A stretch of 6,161 bases of DNA from Chloroflexota bacterium (GCA_028287725.1 JAQBPC010000405.1:1-6161), one strand, 5' to 3'. Positions 1-5,937 are shown, numbered from the stretch's first letter. Numbers and translations: made by a program. Notes: a model not told the origin generated them from the sequence alone.

Positions 1-2
1 TC

Positions 3-227
3 AAGACGATCGACAAGCGGCGGCTCAAGCTTCACCTGCCCATGCCTCTGATGAGAGCGGCCACCGCAACCATGCAAATGGTGTTGCCGAATCCGCCGGC
101 CACGACGGCGACCCTCGAGCTGTTCACCGCGGGACTGGACAATATCACGGCCCTCGACGCGGTTCCAGCCAGGTTTGGCTTCCAGCCCAAGTCATTGGAG
201 GCCGAGCTCCAGGAGCACGGAATCTAG
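3..227 (+). CDS. C-terminal part of NAD(P)-binding SDR / NDUFA9-like protein (5' truncated by window)
   Basis: An open frame runs in from the left edge without a stop and ends at TAG 225-227, giving 74 visible codons. An internal ATG at 42 is probably not the start, because the codons before it read on smoothly. The tail contains a LPNPPATTATLELF segment followed by LDNITALDAVPARFGFQP. From memory this resembles the C-terminal substrate-side region of atypical short-chain dehydrogenases of the NDUFA9/NmrA-like group, which bind NAD(P) through an N-terminal Rossmann fold lying outside this window. Reaction and substrate cannot be inferred. No terminator hairpin is obvious after the stop. Alternative: another NAD-dependent epimerase/dehydratase relative. 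That the frame is coding is fairly sure; the family is moderate. Confidence 0.6.
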   Translation, partial: KTIDKRRLKLHLPMPLMRAATATMQMVLPNPPATTATLELFTAGLDNITALDAVPARFGFQPKSLEAELQEHGI

Positions 228-418
228 CGGCAACCAAAGCTTGCAACGCTACAGTCGCACGGTTTCCGCGGCTATGCGCCTCTATCGCCCGCTTCCGTGG
301 CAAAGAGTTCCAACCAAAATCGTAGGCGAGATAGGTCGTTCGTATGACGCGCCGGATCGCAAGCTGATGTTCACTGAGAAGAGACGCGGAACTTGTGAGG
401 CGAAAGCGAGCGGCGCGA

Positions 419-610
419 ATGAAGAAAAAGAGAACAATGCACCAGGCCGATGCGGAGTTCAGCACGGCGGGTTTTTCGGATAGCGAGTTGCATGTTTTTC
501 AAATCATGCACGACCGGTACCTTGAGGACCGTGAGCTGTATGGCACCGTCGAGCGAGCGCGTCTGCATTTCGTGCGCTGGCTCTACCAACAAGGCCGCAT
601 TGAACCATAG
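419..610 (+). CDS. small hypothetical protein (63 aa)
   Basis: Not recognised. The product is a short soluble polypeptide with a basic N-terminus (MKKKR), a middle part rich in acidic and aromatic residues (SDSELHVFQIMHDRYLEDRE) and a tail ending WLYQQGRIEP. It looks helical, has no membrane segment, signal peptide or cysteine pair, and its composition is more protein-like than the overlapping frames. The start is uncertain. ATG 419 is used here. GTG 395 would add eight mostly basic residues, and ATG 437 would begin MHQADAEF; none has a strong Shine-Dalgarno sequence, although a purine-rich AAGAAAAAGAGA lies before 437. It stands alone, 191 bp after the SDR tail and convergent with the cupin gene. 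It may be a real small gene or a remnant. Confidence 0.4.
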   Translation: MKKKRTMHQADAEFSTAGFSDSELHVFQIMHDRYLEDRELYGTVERARLHFVRWLYQQGRIEP

Positions 611-777
611 TCCGGCGGCGACGTCCGTCCACTACGGTTAGACCAGCATGCGGAGCAGCGGTTCGGCACGTGCACGGCTCTCCCGCCTGGCTGCGCAGGA
701 TCGACCCGAGCTTGCCGACACCTGGATTGACGATATGCCATGTCGCGTCCGCCTGGACGGCACCGACGGTACCTTCC

Positions 778-1185
778 TCAGGTCGCCAGCGCCTCCAGGT
801 TCACCACGATCGCTTCCTGGGTGCTGCGCGCAACCACCAAAACCGCTTCGACGTCGGGCGACGGGTTTGTCTCGATGTGCGGCACGAATGGCGGGACGAA
901 GACATAGTCGCCCGGGTGCGTCTCCAGACGCACTTCCTGCTCGCCATCGTGATACACAAACACCGGATCGCCTGACACCACATAAATCCCGGTCTCAGAA
1001 TGACCATGGTGATGCGGGCCCGAATTGGTGTTCGGCGGCGTGTGCGCCTCGCCCATCCAAATCGTCTGGGCGCCGACGGTAGCGCCTGAAATCGCGGCGA
1101 AGCGCTGCATCCCAGAGGTTTGAGCGGTCTCACTAGTGGTCGATCCGGCGGGAATACGATGTAACTTTGCCTGACTTTCGCTCAC
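778..1185 (-). CDS. small single-domain cupin protein
   Basis: This is a 135-residue monocupin. Both conserved cupin motifs are visible. Motif 1 is GPHHHGHSETGIYVVSG (about residues 56-72), with H58, H60 and E64 as HxHxxxE metal ligands. Motif 2 is PGDYVFVPPFVPHIETN (91-107), with H103 as the last ligand. A double-stranded beta-helix binding one divalent metal is therefore expected, in the cytoplasm since no signal peptide is seen. The substrate is unknown; small cupins include isomerases, dioxygenases and sugar- or ligand-binding sensors. The frame stays open upstream to 1329, but the GTG at 1185 is preferred because AAGGAG stands 10 nt before it and the upstream extension is low-complexity and basic. 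It lies beside a DUF3160 relic on the same strand, with no clear operon partner. Confidence 0.85.
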   Translation of the reverse strand: MSESQAKLHRIPAGSTTSETAQTSGMQRFAAISGATVGAQTIWMGEAHTPPNTNSGPHHHGHSETGIYVVSGDPVFVYHDGEQEVRLETHPGDYVFVPPFVPHIETNPSPDVEAVLVVARSTQEAIVVNLEALAT

Positions 1186-1195
1186 GTCGGCGATT

Positions 1196-1201
1196 CTCCT
1201 T
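1196..1201 (-). promoter_or_regulatory. Shine-Dalgarno site of the cupin gene
   Basis: On the minus strand this reads AAGGAG, 10 nt before GTG 1185. It decides the start of the cupin gene against the longer open frame that begins at ATG 1329. Confidence 0.7.
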
Positions 1202-1265
1202 GCCACGTCTCCGTTATTCGTGCCCCGGCGCGTCGCACGATCGATATGCGCTTCTCGCTGGAGAG

Positions 1266-1535
1266 CTAGCGTACCATAAAGCTGGCAGTCCAGCCGGGAA
1301 CATCGGGCCGCTTCGCCATGCTGCGCCATCCCGCGTCGGTCATACGCTCGCTCATGGGATGGTGGAATTCATAGTACGAGTAGACTCCACCTCGAGCAAG
1401 CCGGCGTTTCCCGTTGACGATAACGATGGCGAAGACCGGCAGCACATCGCCGAAGCCGACTTCCAGCACCTGGCCGCCAGACGGCGCGGTAAAGACGTCC
1501 GCAATGCCAGCCAGGTGCTTGTCGTACATATGACT
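1266..1535 (-). pseudogene. C-terminal remnant of a DUF3160 domain protein
   Basis: An 89-codon open stretch ends at TAG 1266-1268 and is closed upstream by an in-frame TGA at 1536-1538. The product contains HLAGIADVFTAPSGGQVLEV, then VIVNGKRRLARGGVYSYYEF, then RMTDAGWRSM and a PDVPGWTASF ending. From family memory this order (nucleoside-like PSGG turn, 'NGxxxLARGxVYSYYEF', 'LTDxxWR', 'P..P.W') is the extreme C-terminus of DUF3160 proteins, which are normally several hundred residues long. Nothing of the large N-terminal part is visible. ATG 1529 could formally start it but has no good ribosome binding site, so I read it as a decayed or deleted gene. It lies antisense to purE's upstream region, and its truncation coincides with the purE promoter. 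Confidence 0.55.
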
Positions 1536-1562
1536 TCACGCGGTTCCCATGCTCGGTATGAT
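1535..1562 (+). promoter_or_regulatory. candidate sigma-70 promoter for purEK
   Basis: TTCACG (1535-1540; 4/6 to TTGACA) and TATGAT (1557-1562; 5/6 to TATAAT) are separated by 16 bp. They lie about 30 nt upstream of the purE start. Transcription would begin near 1569, leaving a leader of about 25 nt. No convincing PurR-type operator is seen. This is pattern matching only. Confidence 0.4.
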
Positions 1563-1582
1563 CATGAGGTAACGTTCAAGCC

Positions 1583-1587
1583 GGAGG
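1583..1587 (+). promoter_or_regulatory. Shine-Dalgarno site of purE
   Basis: GGAGG lies 5 nt before ATG 1593. In-frame GTG 1587 and TTG 1590 overlap or abut this site and are therefore less likely starts. Confidence 0.7.
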
Positions 1588-1592
1588 TGTTG

Positions 1593-2117
1593 ATGAGCGA
1601 TCAGGGTGACCAGCTCGGGCAGGCCGAATCGGACTTGGAACGCCCGCTGGTGGGCGTGATCATGGGTAGCAAATCTGACTGGGAAACTATGATCCACGCC
1701 ACAACAACGTTGGCCGAGCTGGGCGTTCGCTTCGAAGCCAGAATCGTGAGCGCGCATCGCACGCCGGATCTGTTGTTTGCCTACGCCGGGGAAGCCGAAG
1801 GCAGGGGTATCGAAGTGATCATCGCGGGGGCAGGCGGAGCGGCACATTTGCCGGGGATGGCCGCCGCCAAAACCGTGCTGCCTGTACTGGGCGTGCCGGT
1901 GCAAAGCAAGGCCCTGAACGGCCTCGATTCCTTGCTGTCCATTGTGCAGATGCCCGCTGGAGTGCCGGTAGGCACCCTGGCAATTGGGCGCGCCGGCGCC
2001 GTCAATGCCGCACTGCTGGCCGCCGCGATGCTCGGCGGCCGCTACCCCGCTATTCGCGAGGCGCTGCGCCGGTACCGCCAGGCGCAAACCGATCGCGTGC
2101 TACAGGACTCGCTGTGA
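1593..2117 (+). CDS. purE: N5-carboxyaminoimidazole ribonucleotide mutase, PurE
   Basis: PurE (class I) converts N5-CAIR to CAIR in cytoplasmic de novo purine biosynthesis, acting directly after PurK. The product is 174 residues, close to the usual 160-180. Visible signatures are GSKSDW (25-30), SAHRTPD (53-59, with H55 as the conserved catalytic histidine), the phosphate- and nucleotide-binding loop AGAGGAAHLPG (78-88), and VQMPAGVPVGTLAIG (118-132). ATG 1593 is chosen for its GGAGG site; the open frame upstream to 1167 is only shadow. The first 18 residues (acidic, Q-rich) are a variable extension before the core strand. The stop overlaps the purK start by 4 bp, implying translational coupling. 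purC, a frequent neighbour in proteobacteria, is absent here. Confidence 0.95.
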   Translation: MSDQGDQLGQAESDLERPLVGVIMGSKSDWETMIHATTTLAELGVRFEARIVSAHRTPDLLFAYAGEAEGRGIEVIIAGAGGAAHLPGMAAAKTVLPVLGVPVQSKALNGLDSLLSIVQMPAGVPVGTLAIGRAGAVNAALLAAAMLGGRYPAIREALRRYRQAQTDRVLQDSL

Positions 2118-3250
2118 CTGTGCTCGGCCCGGGTAGCACCATCGGCATGCTGGGGGGCGGCCAGCTCGGCCGCATGACAACTATCGCCGCGCGTCAGATG
2201 GGCTACAGGGTAGTGACGCTGGACCCGACGCCGGGCAGCCCCGCAGCGCAAGTAGCAGACGAGCAGATTGTAGGACGCTACGATGATCCTCAGGCCGTGG
2301 CGGCCGTGGCGGCAAAGTCTGACGTGGTGACGTTGGAGTTCGAAAACCTCTCCGCGAAGATGGTCGAACGCCTTGAGACGCTGCTGCCAGTGCGGCCGGG
2401 CGGGCGTGTCCTGCGGATCGCGCAAAACCGGCTGCTGGAAAAGGCCTTTCTTCGGGATGTCGGCGTGCCGGTAGCACCTTTTGCACCCGTGCATGATAAG
2501 CACGCGCTGGCAGAGGCGCTCCAGCAGGTTGGTCTACCCGCCGTGCTCAAGACCGCTACGATGGGGTACGACGGGAAGGGACAATACGTCGTCAGGACCG
2601 CCGAAGAAGCCCAGGCAGCCTACGCGGCATTGCGTGTGGACTGTATCCTCGAACGTCTCGTGCCCTTTGAACGGGAGCTCAGCGTGATCGTGGCGCGCGA
2701 CGTGATGGGGCGCATAGCCACCTATGAGCCGGCAGAAAATGTGCATGCCGCCGGCATCCTCGATACGTCCATGACACCGGCGCGGATTGGGCAGGATGTT
2801 GCGCAAGCTGCCCGCGAGATTGGCGCTCGTGTGGCAGAATCGCTGGAGCTGGTCGGCGTGCTCGCCGTGGAGCTGTTCCTGACTGCCGGCGGTGCATTGC
2901 TGGCAAACGAGATTGCGCCGCGTCCCCACAACTCCGGCCATTGGTCCATCGAGGCGTCCATGACCAGCCAGTTCGAACATCAAGCCCGGGTCACGATTGG
3001 CGGTCCTGTGGGGCCAACGGATTTGCTACGGCCTGCCGCGACCGCGAACCTGATGGGCGACCTATGGGCGGCGGAAGAGCCCCAATGGGATCGGCTGTTG
3101 GCCATGCCGGACGTCAAGCTGCACTTGTATGGGAAGGCAGAGCCGCGTCCCGGCCGCAAGATGGGCCATCTAACGGCACTTGCCGCCAGCCCCGTAGCGG
3201 CCCGCGAGCGCGTGCTTGCGGCGCGGGCGGCACTGGAAGGCAGGGACTGA
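2114..3250 (+). CDS. purK: N5-carboxyaminoimidazole ribonucleotide synthase, PurK
   Basis: PurK is an ATP-grasp ligase that joins bicarbonate to AIR, using ATP, to give N5-CAIR for PurE. The protein is 378 residues, slightly longer than the E. coli enzyme (about 355). Seen in order: N-terminal GMLGGGQLGRM (11-21); EFEN (75-78); the IAQNRLLEKAFL segment (102-113) that opens the ATP-grasp part; the glycine-rich ATP loop MGYDGKGQ (150-157); the metal- and substrate-binding NEIAPRPHNSGHWSIEA (265-281); and HLYGK ... RPGRKMGHLT (337-354) near the C-terminus. The start is GTG 2114, sharing GTGA with the purE stop. A second in-frame GTG at 2120 is possible but would shorten the overlap logic. All key motifs are intact, so the enzyme should be active. 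A hairpin follows the stop. Confidence 0.95.
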   Translation: MTVLGPGSTIGMLGGGQLGRMTTIAARQMGYRVVTLDPTPGSPAAQVADEQIVGRYDDPQAVAAVAAKSDVVTLEFENLSAKMVERLETLLPVRPGGRVLRIAQNRLLEKAFLRDVGVPVAPFAPVHDKHALAEALQQVGLPAVLKTATMGYDGKGQYVVRTAEEAQAAYAALRVDCILERLVPFERELSVIVARDVMGRIATYEPAENVHAAGILDTSMTPARIGQDVAQAAREIGARVAESLELVGVLAVELFLTAGGALLANEIAPRPHNSGHWSIEASMTSQFEHQARVTIGGPVGPTDLLRPAATANLMGDLWAAEEPQWDRLLAMPDVKLHLYGKAEPRPGRKMGHLTALAASPVAARERVLAARAALEGRD

Positions 3251-3271
3251 GCGTAGTCCGAGTCCCTGTTT
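3238..3271 (+). terminator. hairpin between convergent purK and VOC genes
   Basis: CAGGGACT (3241-3248) pairs perfectly with AGTCCCTG (3261-3268) around a 12-nt loop. In the plus-strand RNA three further pairs (two of them G-U) extend the stem to about 11 bp. It overlaps the purK stop and ends with only a short TTT run, so it is a weak intrinsic terminator for purK. The 8-bp core is symmetric and could also act on the opposing transcript. Confidence 0.45.
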
Positions 3272-3668
3272 ACGCAGGCGCCGCGCAGATCAGCTCTACT
3301 TCATTCCCGTCCGGATCGTCCAGGTACATGGTGCGTGACGGCAGGACCGGGTGCCGGCCGCTTCGCAAGCTATAGCCGAGCGCGGTAAGACGAGCCGCTT
3401 CGCTGTCGAAGTCTTCCGGGGCAAGCTCGAGCGCCAGGTGATGGAGCGTGCGCGGCTGCGTGAACTCGGGCGTACCTGGCGAAAGGGGTACCAGCACCAC
3501 CATTTGTGGAATTGGCGCATCGCCGGTACTCGCGGCCAGGAATACAGGCTTGACCTCGGGGCCCGCTTCCATGCGCCGCAATCCTAACACGTCGCGGTAG
3601 AAGGCCAGCGAACGTTCCTGGTCATGCACGGCAAGCACGATTTCCGCGACACCGCGTACTGCACCCAT
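3270..3668 (-). CDS. VOC family (glyoxalase/dioxygenase fold) protein
   Basis: This is a 132-residue single-domain vicinal oxygen chelate protein. Visible features are an opening beta strand VAEIVLAVHD (7-16), the family's hallmark helix SLAFYRDVLGL (20-30), the mid-domain strand LHHLALEL (75-82) with H76/H77 as likely metal ligand, and the closing YLDDPDGNEVELI (115-127) with E125 as the second typical ligand. Such proteins use a divalent metal for lyase, isomerase or dioxygenase chemistry, or for antibiotic or ligand binding; the substrate is not inferable. Start ATG 3668 is chosen because AAAGGG stands 8 nt upstream and the domain begins at once; the longer frame to 3728 adds unstructured sequence. 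It follows lhgO on the same strand after 81 bp and might be partly co-transcribed with it. Confidence 0.85.
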   Translation of the reverse strand: MGAVRGVAEIVLAVHDQERSLAFYRDVLGLRRMEAGPEVKPVFLAASTGDAPIPQMVVLVPLSPGTPEFTQPRTLHHLALELAPEDFDSEAARLTALGYSLRSGRHPVLPSRTMYLDDPDGNEVELICAAPA

Positions 3669-3701
3669 CTCAGCGCCCTTTCCATTGGTCCCAGCGTGAG
3701 A

Positions 3702-3739
3702 GGCAGTCCCGGTTACGGTCTCGCGCATCCGGGACTGCC
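3702..3739 (-). terminator. strong stem-loop between lhgO and the VOC gene
   Basis: GGCAGTCCCGG (3702-3712) and CCGGGACTGCC (3729-3739) form a perfect 11-bp GC-rich stem with a 16-nt loop, starting about 10 nt after the lhgO stop. No T-run follows on the minus strand (TCTCACG), so it is not a canonical intrinsic terminator. It could stabilise the 3' end of the lhgO message, act with Rho, or lower expression of the downstream VOC gene. Confidence 0.5.
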
Positions 3740-3749
3740 GTGCCGATAC

Positions 3750-4997
3750 TTATTTGCTTTGCTTCGCGCCCACCGCGACTTTTGCCGGCGCTTCGTCAAG
3801 CCCAAACGCCTTGGTGGCCGCGTTCATGATCGTGCCGGCAATCGCCAGCGACGAAGTTGCGGCGGGCGATGGCGCGTTTCGCACGTGGATAATGTTCTTC
3901 GAGTTGAGAATCGAGAAGTCGTCGACGAGCGAGCCGTCGGCGGCCAACGCCTGCGCGCGGACTCCTGACGGACCAAAGTACACGTCGTCGCCGGTGATCT
4001 CGGGGATATACGCCTGCATGGCGGCAACAAATGCCGCCTTGCTATAGTCCCGATACATCTCCGCCATGCCCATCTTCCAGTACTTGGCAGCCATGGCACG
4101 GAAGCCACTATAACTCAGTGACTCATAAAGATCCTTGGGGTTCATCTCCCAACGGCTGTAGCCCTCGCGCTTGAACGCAAGCACAGCATTGGGCCCTGCC
4201 CATACCTCACCATCCATGCGGATAGTGAAGTGAACACCCAGAAATGGGAAGGCGGGATCCGGCACCGGGTAGATGAGCGATTTGCAGAGATACGCTTTCT
4301 CCGGCTTGAGTGTGTAATAGTCGCCGCGGAAGGGGACGATGCGCAGATCATCCGGAGCGCCGGTCTTCCTGGCGATGCGGTCGGATTGCAGGCCCGCGCA
4401 GGTAATCAGATACTTGGCGCTTACCTCGCCAACCGGTGTTTCGAGGATCACCGTGTTGCCTTTGATGATGTTGGTCACCTCATGACCGGTGCGGATCTCG
4501 CCGCCCATCTCCATCACCTTTTGCGCGTAGACCTCGGCGACCCGCACATAATCGATCACGCCAGTGTTTGGCGAGTAAATCGCTTTGATGCCTGTGGTAT
4601 GTGGCTCCAGCTCCTTGATCCGCTCCGGCCCGATCATCTCGAGGCCCGGCACGCCATTCGCGGTACCGCGCTGGAGCAGGTCGTTTAAGCGCGGCAGCTC
4701 GCTCTCGTCGAGGGCAACAATCACCTTGCCACACATGTTGTAGGCAATGCCGTTGTCGTCGCAGAACTGGATTAGCTCGGCCTTTCCCGCGACGCACAAG
4801 CGAGCCTTGAGCGAGCCCGGCTTGTAATAGATGCCGGAATGAAGCACGCCGCTGTTATGGCCGGACTGATGCATGGCGATGCGGTCCTCTTTTTCGAGGA
4901 CTACAAGCTTCAGCTGCGGATATTTGGTGAGCAATTTCATGGCGGTAGCCAGGCCGACGATGCCGCCGCCGACGATCGCCACGTCGTACTGTTGCAT
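3750..4997 (-). CDS. lhgO: L-2-hydroxyglutarate dehydrogenase/oxidase LhgO
   Basis: This FAD-dependent enzyme of the DAO family oxidises L-2-hydroxyglutarate to 2-oxoglutarate, usually passing electrons to the membrane quinone pool. Its length is 415 residues, against about 420 for the E. coli enzyme. The N-terminal Rossmann motif is DVAIVGGGIVGLATA (5-19), with E35 at the end of the second strand for ribose binding. HQSGHNSGVLHSGIYYKPGS (43-62) is the family signature near the flavin. The C-terminal GPSGVRAQ (342-349) and RNAPSPAATSSLAIA (373-387) match the closing FAD-binding segment. The start is ATG 4997, because AAGGAG lies 8 nt upstream; ATG 5003 would leave only 2 nt. The first gene of a possible lhgO-VOC unit, it has no adjacent csiD-like glutarate gene here. 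Alternative: another 2-hydroxyacid-type DAO oxidase. Confidence 0.9.
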   Translation of the reverse strand: MQQYDVAIVGGGIVGLATAMKLLTKYPQLKLVVLEKEDRIAMHQSGHNSGVLHSGIYYKPGSLKARLCVAGKAELIQFCDDNGIAYNMCGKVIVALDESELPRLNDLLQRGTANGVPGLEMIGPERIKELEPHTTGIKAIYSPNTGVIDYVRVAEVYAQKVMEMGGEIRTGHEVTNIIKGNTVILETPVGEVSAKYLITCAGLQSDRIARKTGAPDDLRIVPFRGDYYTLKPEKAYLCKSLIYPVPDPAFPFLGVHFTIRMDGEVWAGPNAVLAFKREGYSRWEMNPKDLYESLSYSGFRAMAAKYWKMGMAEMYRDYSKAAFVAAMQAYIPEITGDDVYFGPSGVRAQALAADGSLVDDFSILNSKNIIHVRNAPSPAATSSLAIAGTIMNAATKAFGLDEAPAKVAVGAKQSK

Positions 4998-5005
4998 GGA
5001 CATGT

Positions 5006-5011
5006 CTCCTT
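5006..5011 (-). promoter_or_regulatory. Shine-Dalgarno site of lhgO
   Basis: AAGGAG on the minus strand stands 8 nt before ATG 4997 and only 2 nt before ATG 5003. It therefore favours the inner methionine as the start. Confidence 0.65.
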
Positions 5012-5079
5012 CGCGCGGCCCCATAACACGCGCGGCACTGCTGCCGTGCCGGTGCGCACGCGAGAGCTGCGCAAGGCAC

Positions 5080-5109
5080 ACTATACGTCACAGGTAGCCT
5101 ACCATGTTC
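5080..5109 (-). promoter_or_regulatory. candidate lhgO promoter with spacer palindrome
   Basis: The minus strand has TATAGT (5085-5080; 5/6 to the -10 consensus). No good -35 is seen at 17 bp (AACATG), and a TGAACA lies about 19 bp away. Within the spacer, GGTAG-C-CTACC (5093-5103) is a perfect 11-bp palindrome, a possible repressor operator. AGGTAGC recurs at 5129-5135, 37 bp further upstream. This would give a leader of about 75 nt. It is weak, based on pattern only. Confidence 0.3.
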
Positions 5110-5138
5110 ACTATCGTTCGTGTTGATGAGGTAGCTAT

Positions 5139-5207
5139 CGCCTGCGTCGGCGGGCCTGGACAGGCGCCTCCCGACGTGGCTGCGCATTTCAGGCCGACGC
5201 GCAGGCG
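5139..5207 (-). repeat. long imperfect inverted repeat downstream of the S26 peptidase gene
   Basis: CGCCTGCGTCGG (5139-5150) pairs with CCGACGCGCAGGCG (5194-5207): 8 bp plus 4 bp, interrupted by a 2-nt bulge. An inner GCCTG/CAGGC pair lies close to the left arm (about 5155-5164). The structure sits 44 nt past the peptidase stop on its strand and lacks a T-run. It may end that transcript through RNA structure or be a decayed repetitive element. The surrounding 4998-5250 gap has no convincing gene. Confidence 0.35.
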
Positions 5208-5250
5208 GGCAAAGCGCGTCAATACATCGACCGGCAGGCCGCTTGTCTGG

Positions 5251-5937
5251 TTACCGCGGCACCGGTGAAGCCGCCGGCGGCGGATCGTACACCAGGGTCG
5301 AGGTCAGCGGCCGGCTAGGCGCGATCCGACCCGGCGGCGAAAGCGGGCCGTACGAGAGCAGCGAGCCGGCGACGACGCCAACCACGTCGCTTGCCGGAAC
5401 AACAATCACGAACTCGCAGCAGGACCGGTTGTCCGGGACGGTGCCGTACGCATTCTTGAGCAGTAGTGGCCCGGCATCCTGGTGCCGCCCTGGATTGGGG
5501 TAGTGGACCCATGGGTCGGCGATCGGCCGGCATATGGGCGAGGCGCCAATCCGTTGCGAGCATACCTGCACGCGTCCTCCCTGAAGGGAGAGTGTTTCAC
5601 CCGGCAACCCGAGCACGCGATGCATGCCGTGATGGCGCGACACCAGAATGTCGCCGCGCTTGACGGCTTTCGTATCGCGCACGAGCAAAAAATTGTATTG
5701 CGCAAGGGCAGGCTGCATCGAGGGCCCGTTCGCACGCACGATGGAGTAGTGGTTGTAGTACGCAAGCGCCGTGTAGTCCCGCAGGCCCGGCACGGTCGGC
5801 AGCGGGGCAGTATTACGCTCGACGGCACGGCCACCCACAAACCCCGCTGTCGCGACGACGGCAACGGTCACCAGCAATATGAGCCAGTGGCGTGATGCCG
5901 GGACATGGCTTGGACCGAGCAGCCGCTGCCGGAGCAT
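5251..5937 (-). CDS. membrane-anchored S26 (signal peptidase I-like) protein with His in the usual Lys position
   Basis: The protein is 228 residues. One N-terminal membrane segment (about 18-36, WLILLVTVAVVATAGFVGG) is followed by a periplasmic domain. The serine nucleophile box is ANGPSMQPAL (S73). The region RGDILVSRHHGMHRVLGLPGETL (94-116) corresponds to the usual 'GDvV...YVKRvvGLPGD' box, but the general-base lysine is His106. PDNRSCCEF (168-176) matches the GDNR box, retaining D169, N170 and R171. C126 and C136 could form a disulfide in the periplasmic loop. A proline-rich tail (199-228) follows. Leader cleavage is the family role, but the substrate is unknown and activity would depend on a Ser/His dyad. 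ATG 5937 is preferred over GTG 5940 and ATG 5943 by spacing from GAGAGGA. An IS end lies directly upstream. Confidence 0.75.
   Translation of the reverse strand: MLRQRLLGPSHVPASRHWLILLVTVAVVATAGFVGGRAVERNTAPLPTVPGLRDYTALAYYNHYSIVRANGPSMQPALAQYNFLLVRDTKAVKRGDILVSRHHGMHRVLGLPGETLSLQGGRVQVCSQRIGASPICRPIADPWVHYPNPGRHQDAGPLLLKNAYGTVPDNRSCCEFVIVVPASDVVGVVAGSLLSYGPLSPPGRIAPSRPLTSTLVYDPPPAASPVPR

Noticed and set aside
759..773. GGCACCGACGGTACC inverted repeat just past the cupin stop as a terminator
   Set aside because: The arms are separated by a single base, so at most a 5-bp stem could form, and no T-run follows.
611..777. Possible gene remnant in the gap between the small ORF and the cupin gene
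   Set aside because: Stretches such as GSPAWLRRIDPSLPTPGLT (+) look vaguely protein-like, but no family is recognised and there is no start with a ribosome binding site. I see nothing supportable here.
648..1082. Plus-strand open frames opposite the cupin gene
   Set aside because: They are antisense to clear cupin motifs, and their composition is typical of GC-rich shadow frames.
1566..1580. AACGTT-centred sequence as a PurR operator for purE
   Set aside because: Only the central 6 bp match. The flanks do not resemble the ACGCAAACGTTTGCGT consensus.
1167..1592. In-frame upstream extension of purE
   Set aside because: The region lies antisense to the cupin start and the DUF3160 relic. Its translation shows no PurE features, and ATG 1593 has a good GGAGG site.
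1536..2087. Long minus-strand open frame opposite purE
   Set aside because: It is a high-GC shadow of purE, with His-, Gln- and Arg-rich translation and no recognisable motif.
5482..5895. Plus-strand open frame opposite the S26 peptidase gene
   Set aside because: The opposite strand carries coherent S26 boxes, whereas this frame's translation is Arg-rich without motifs.
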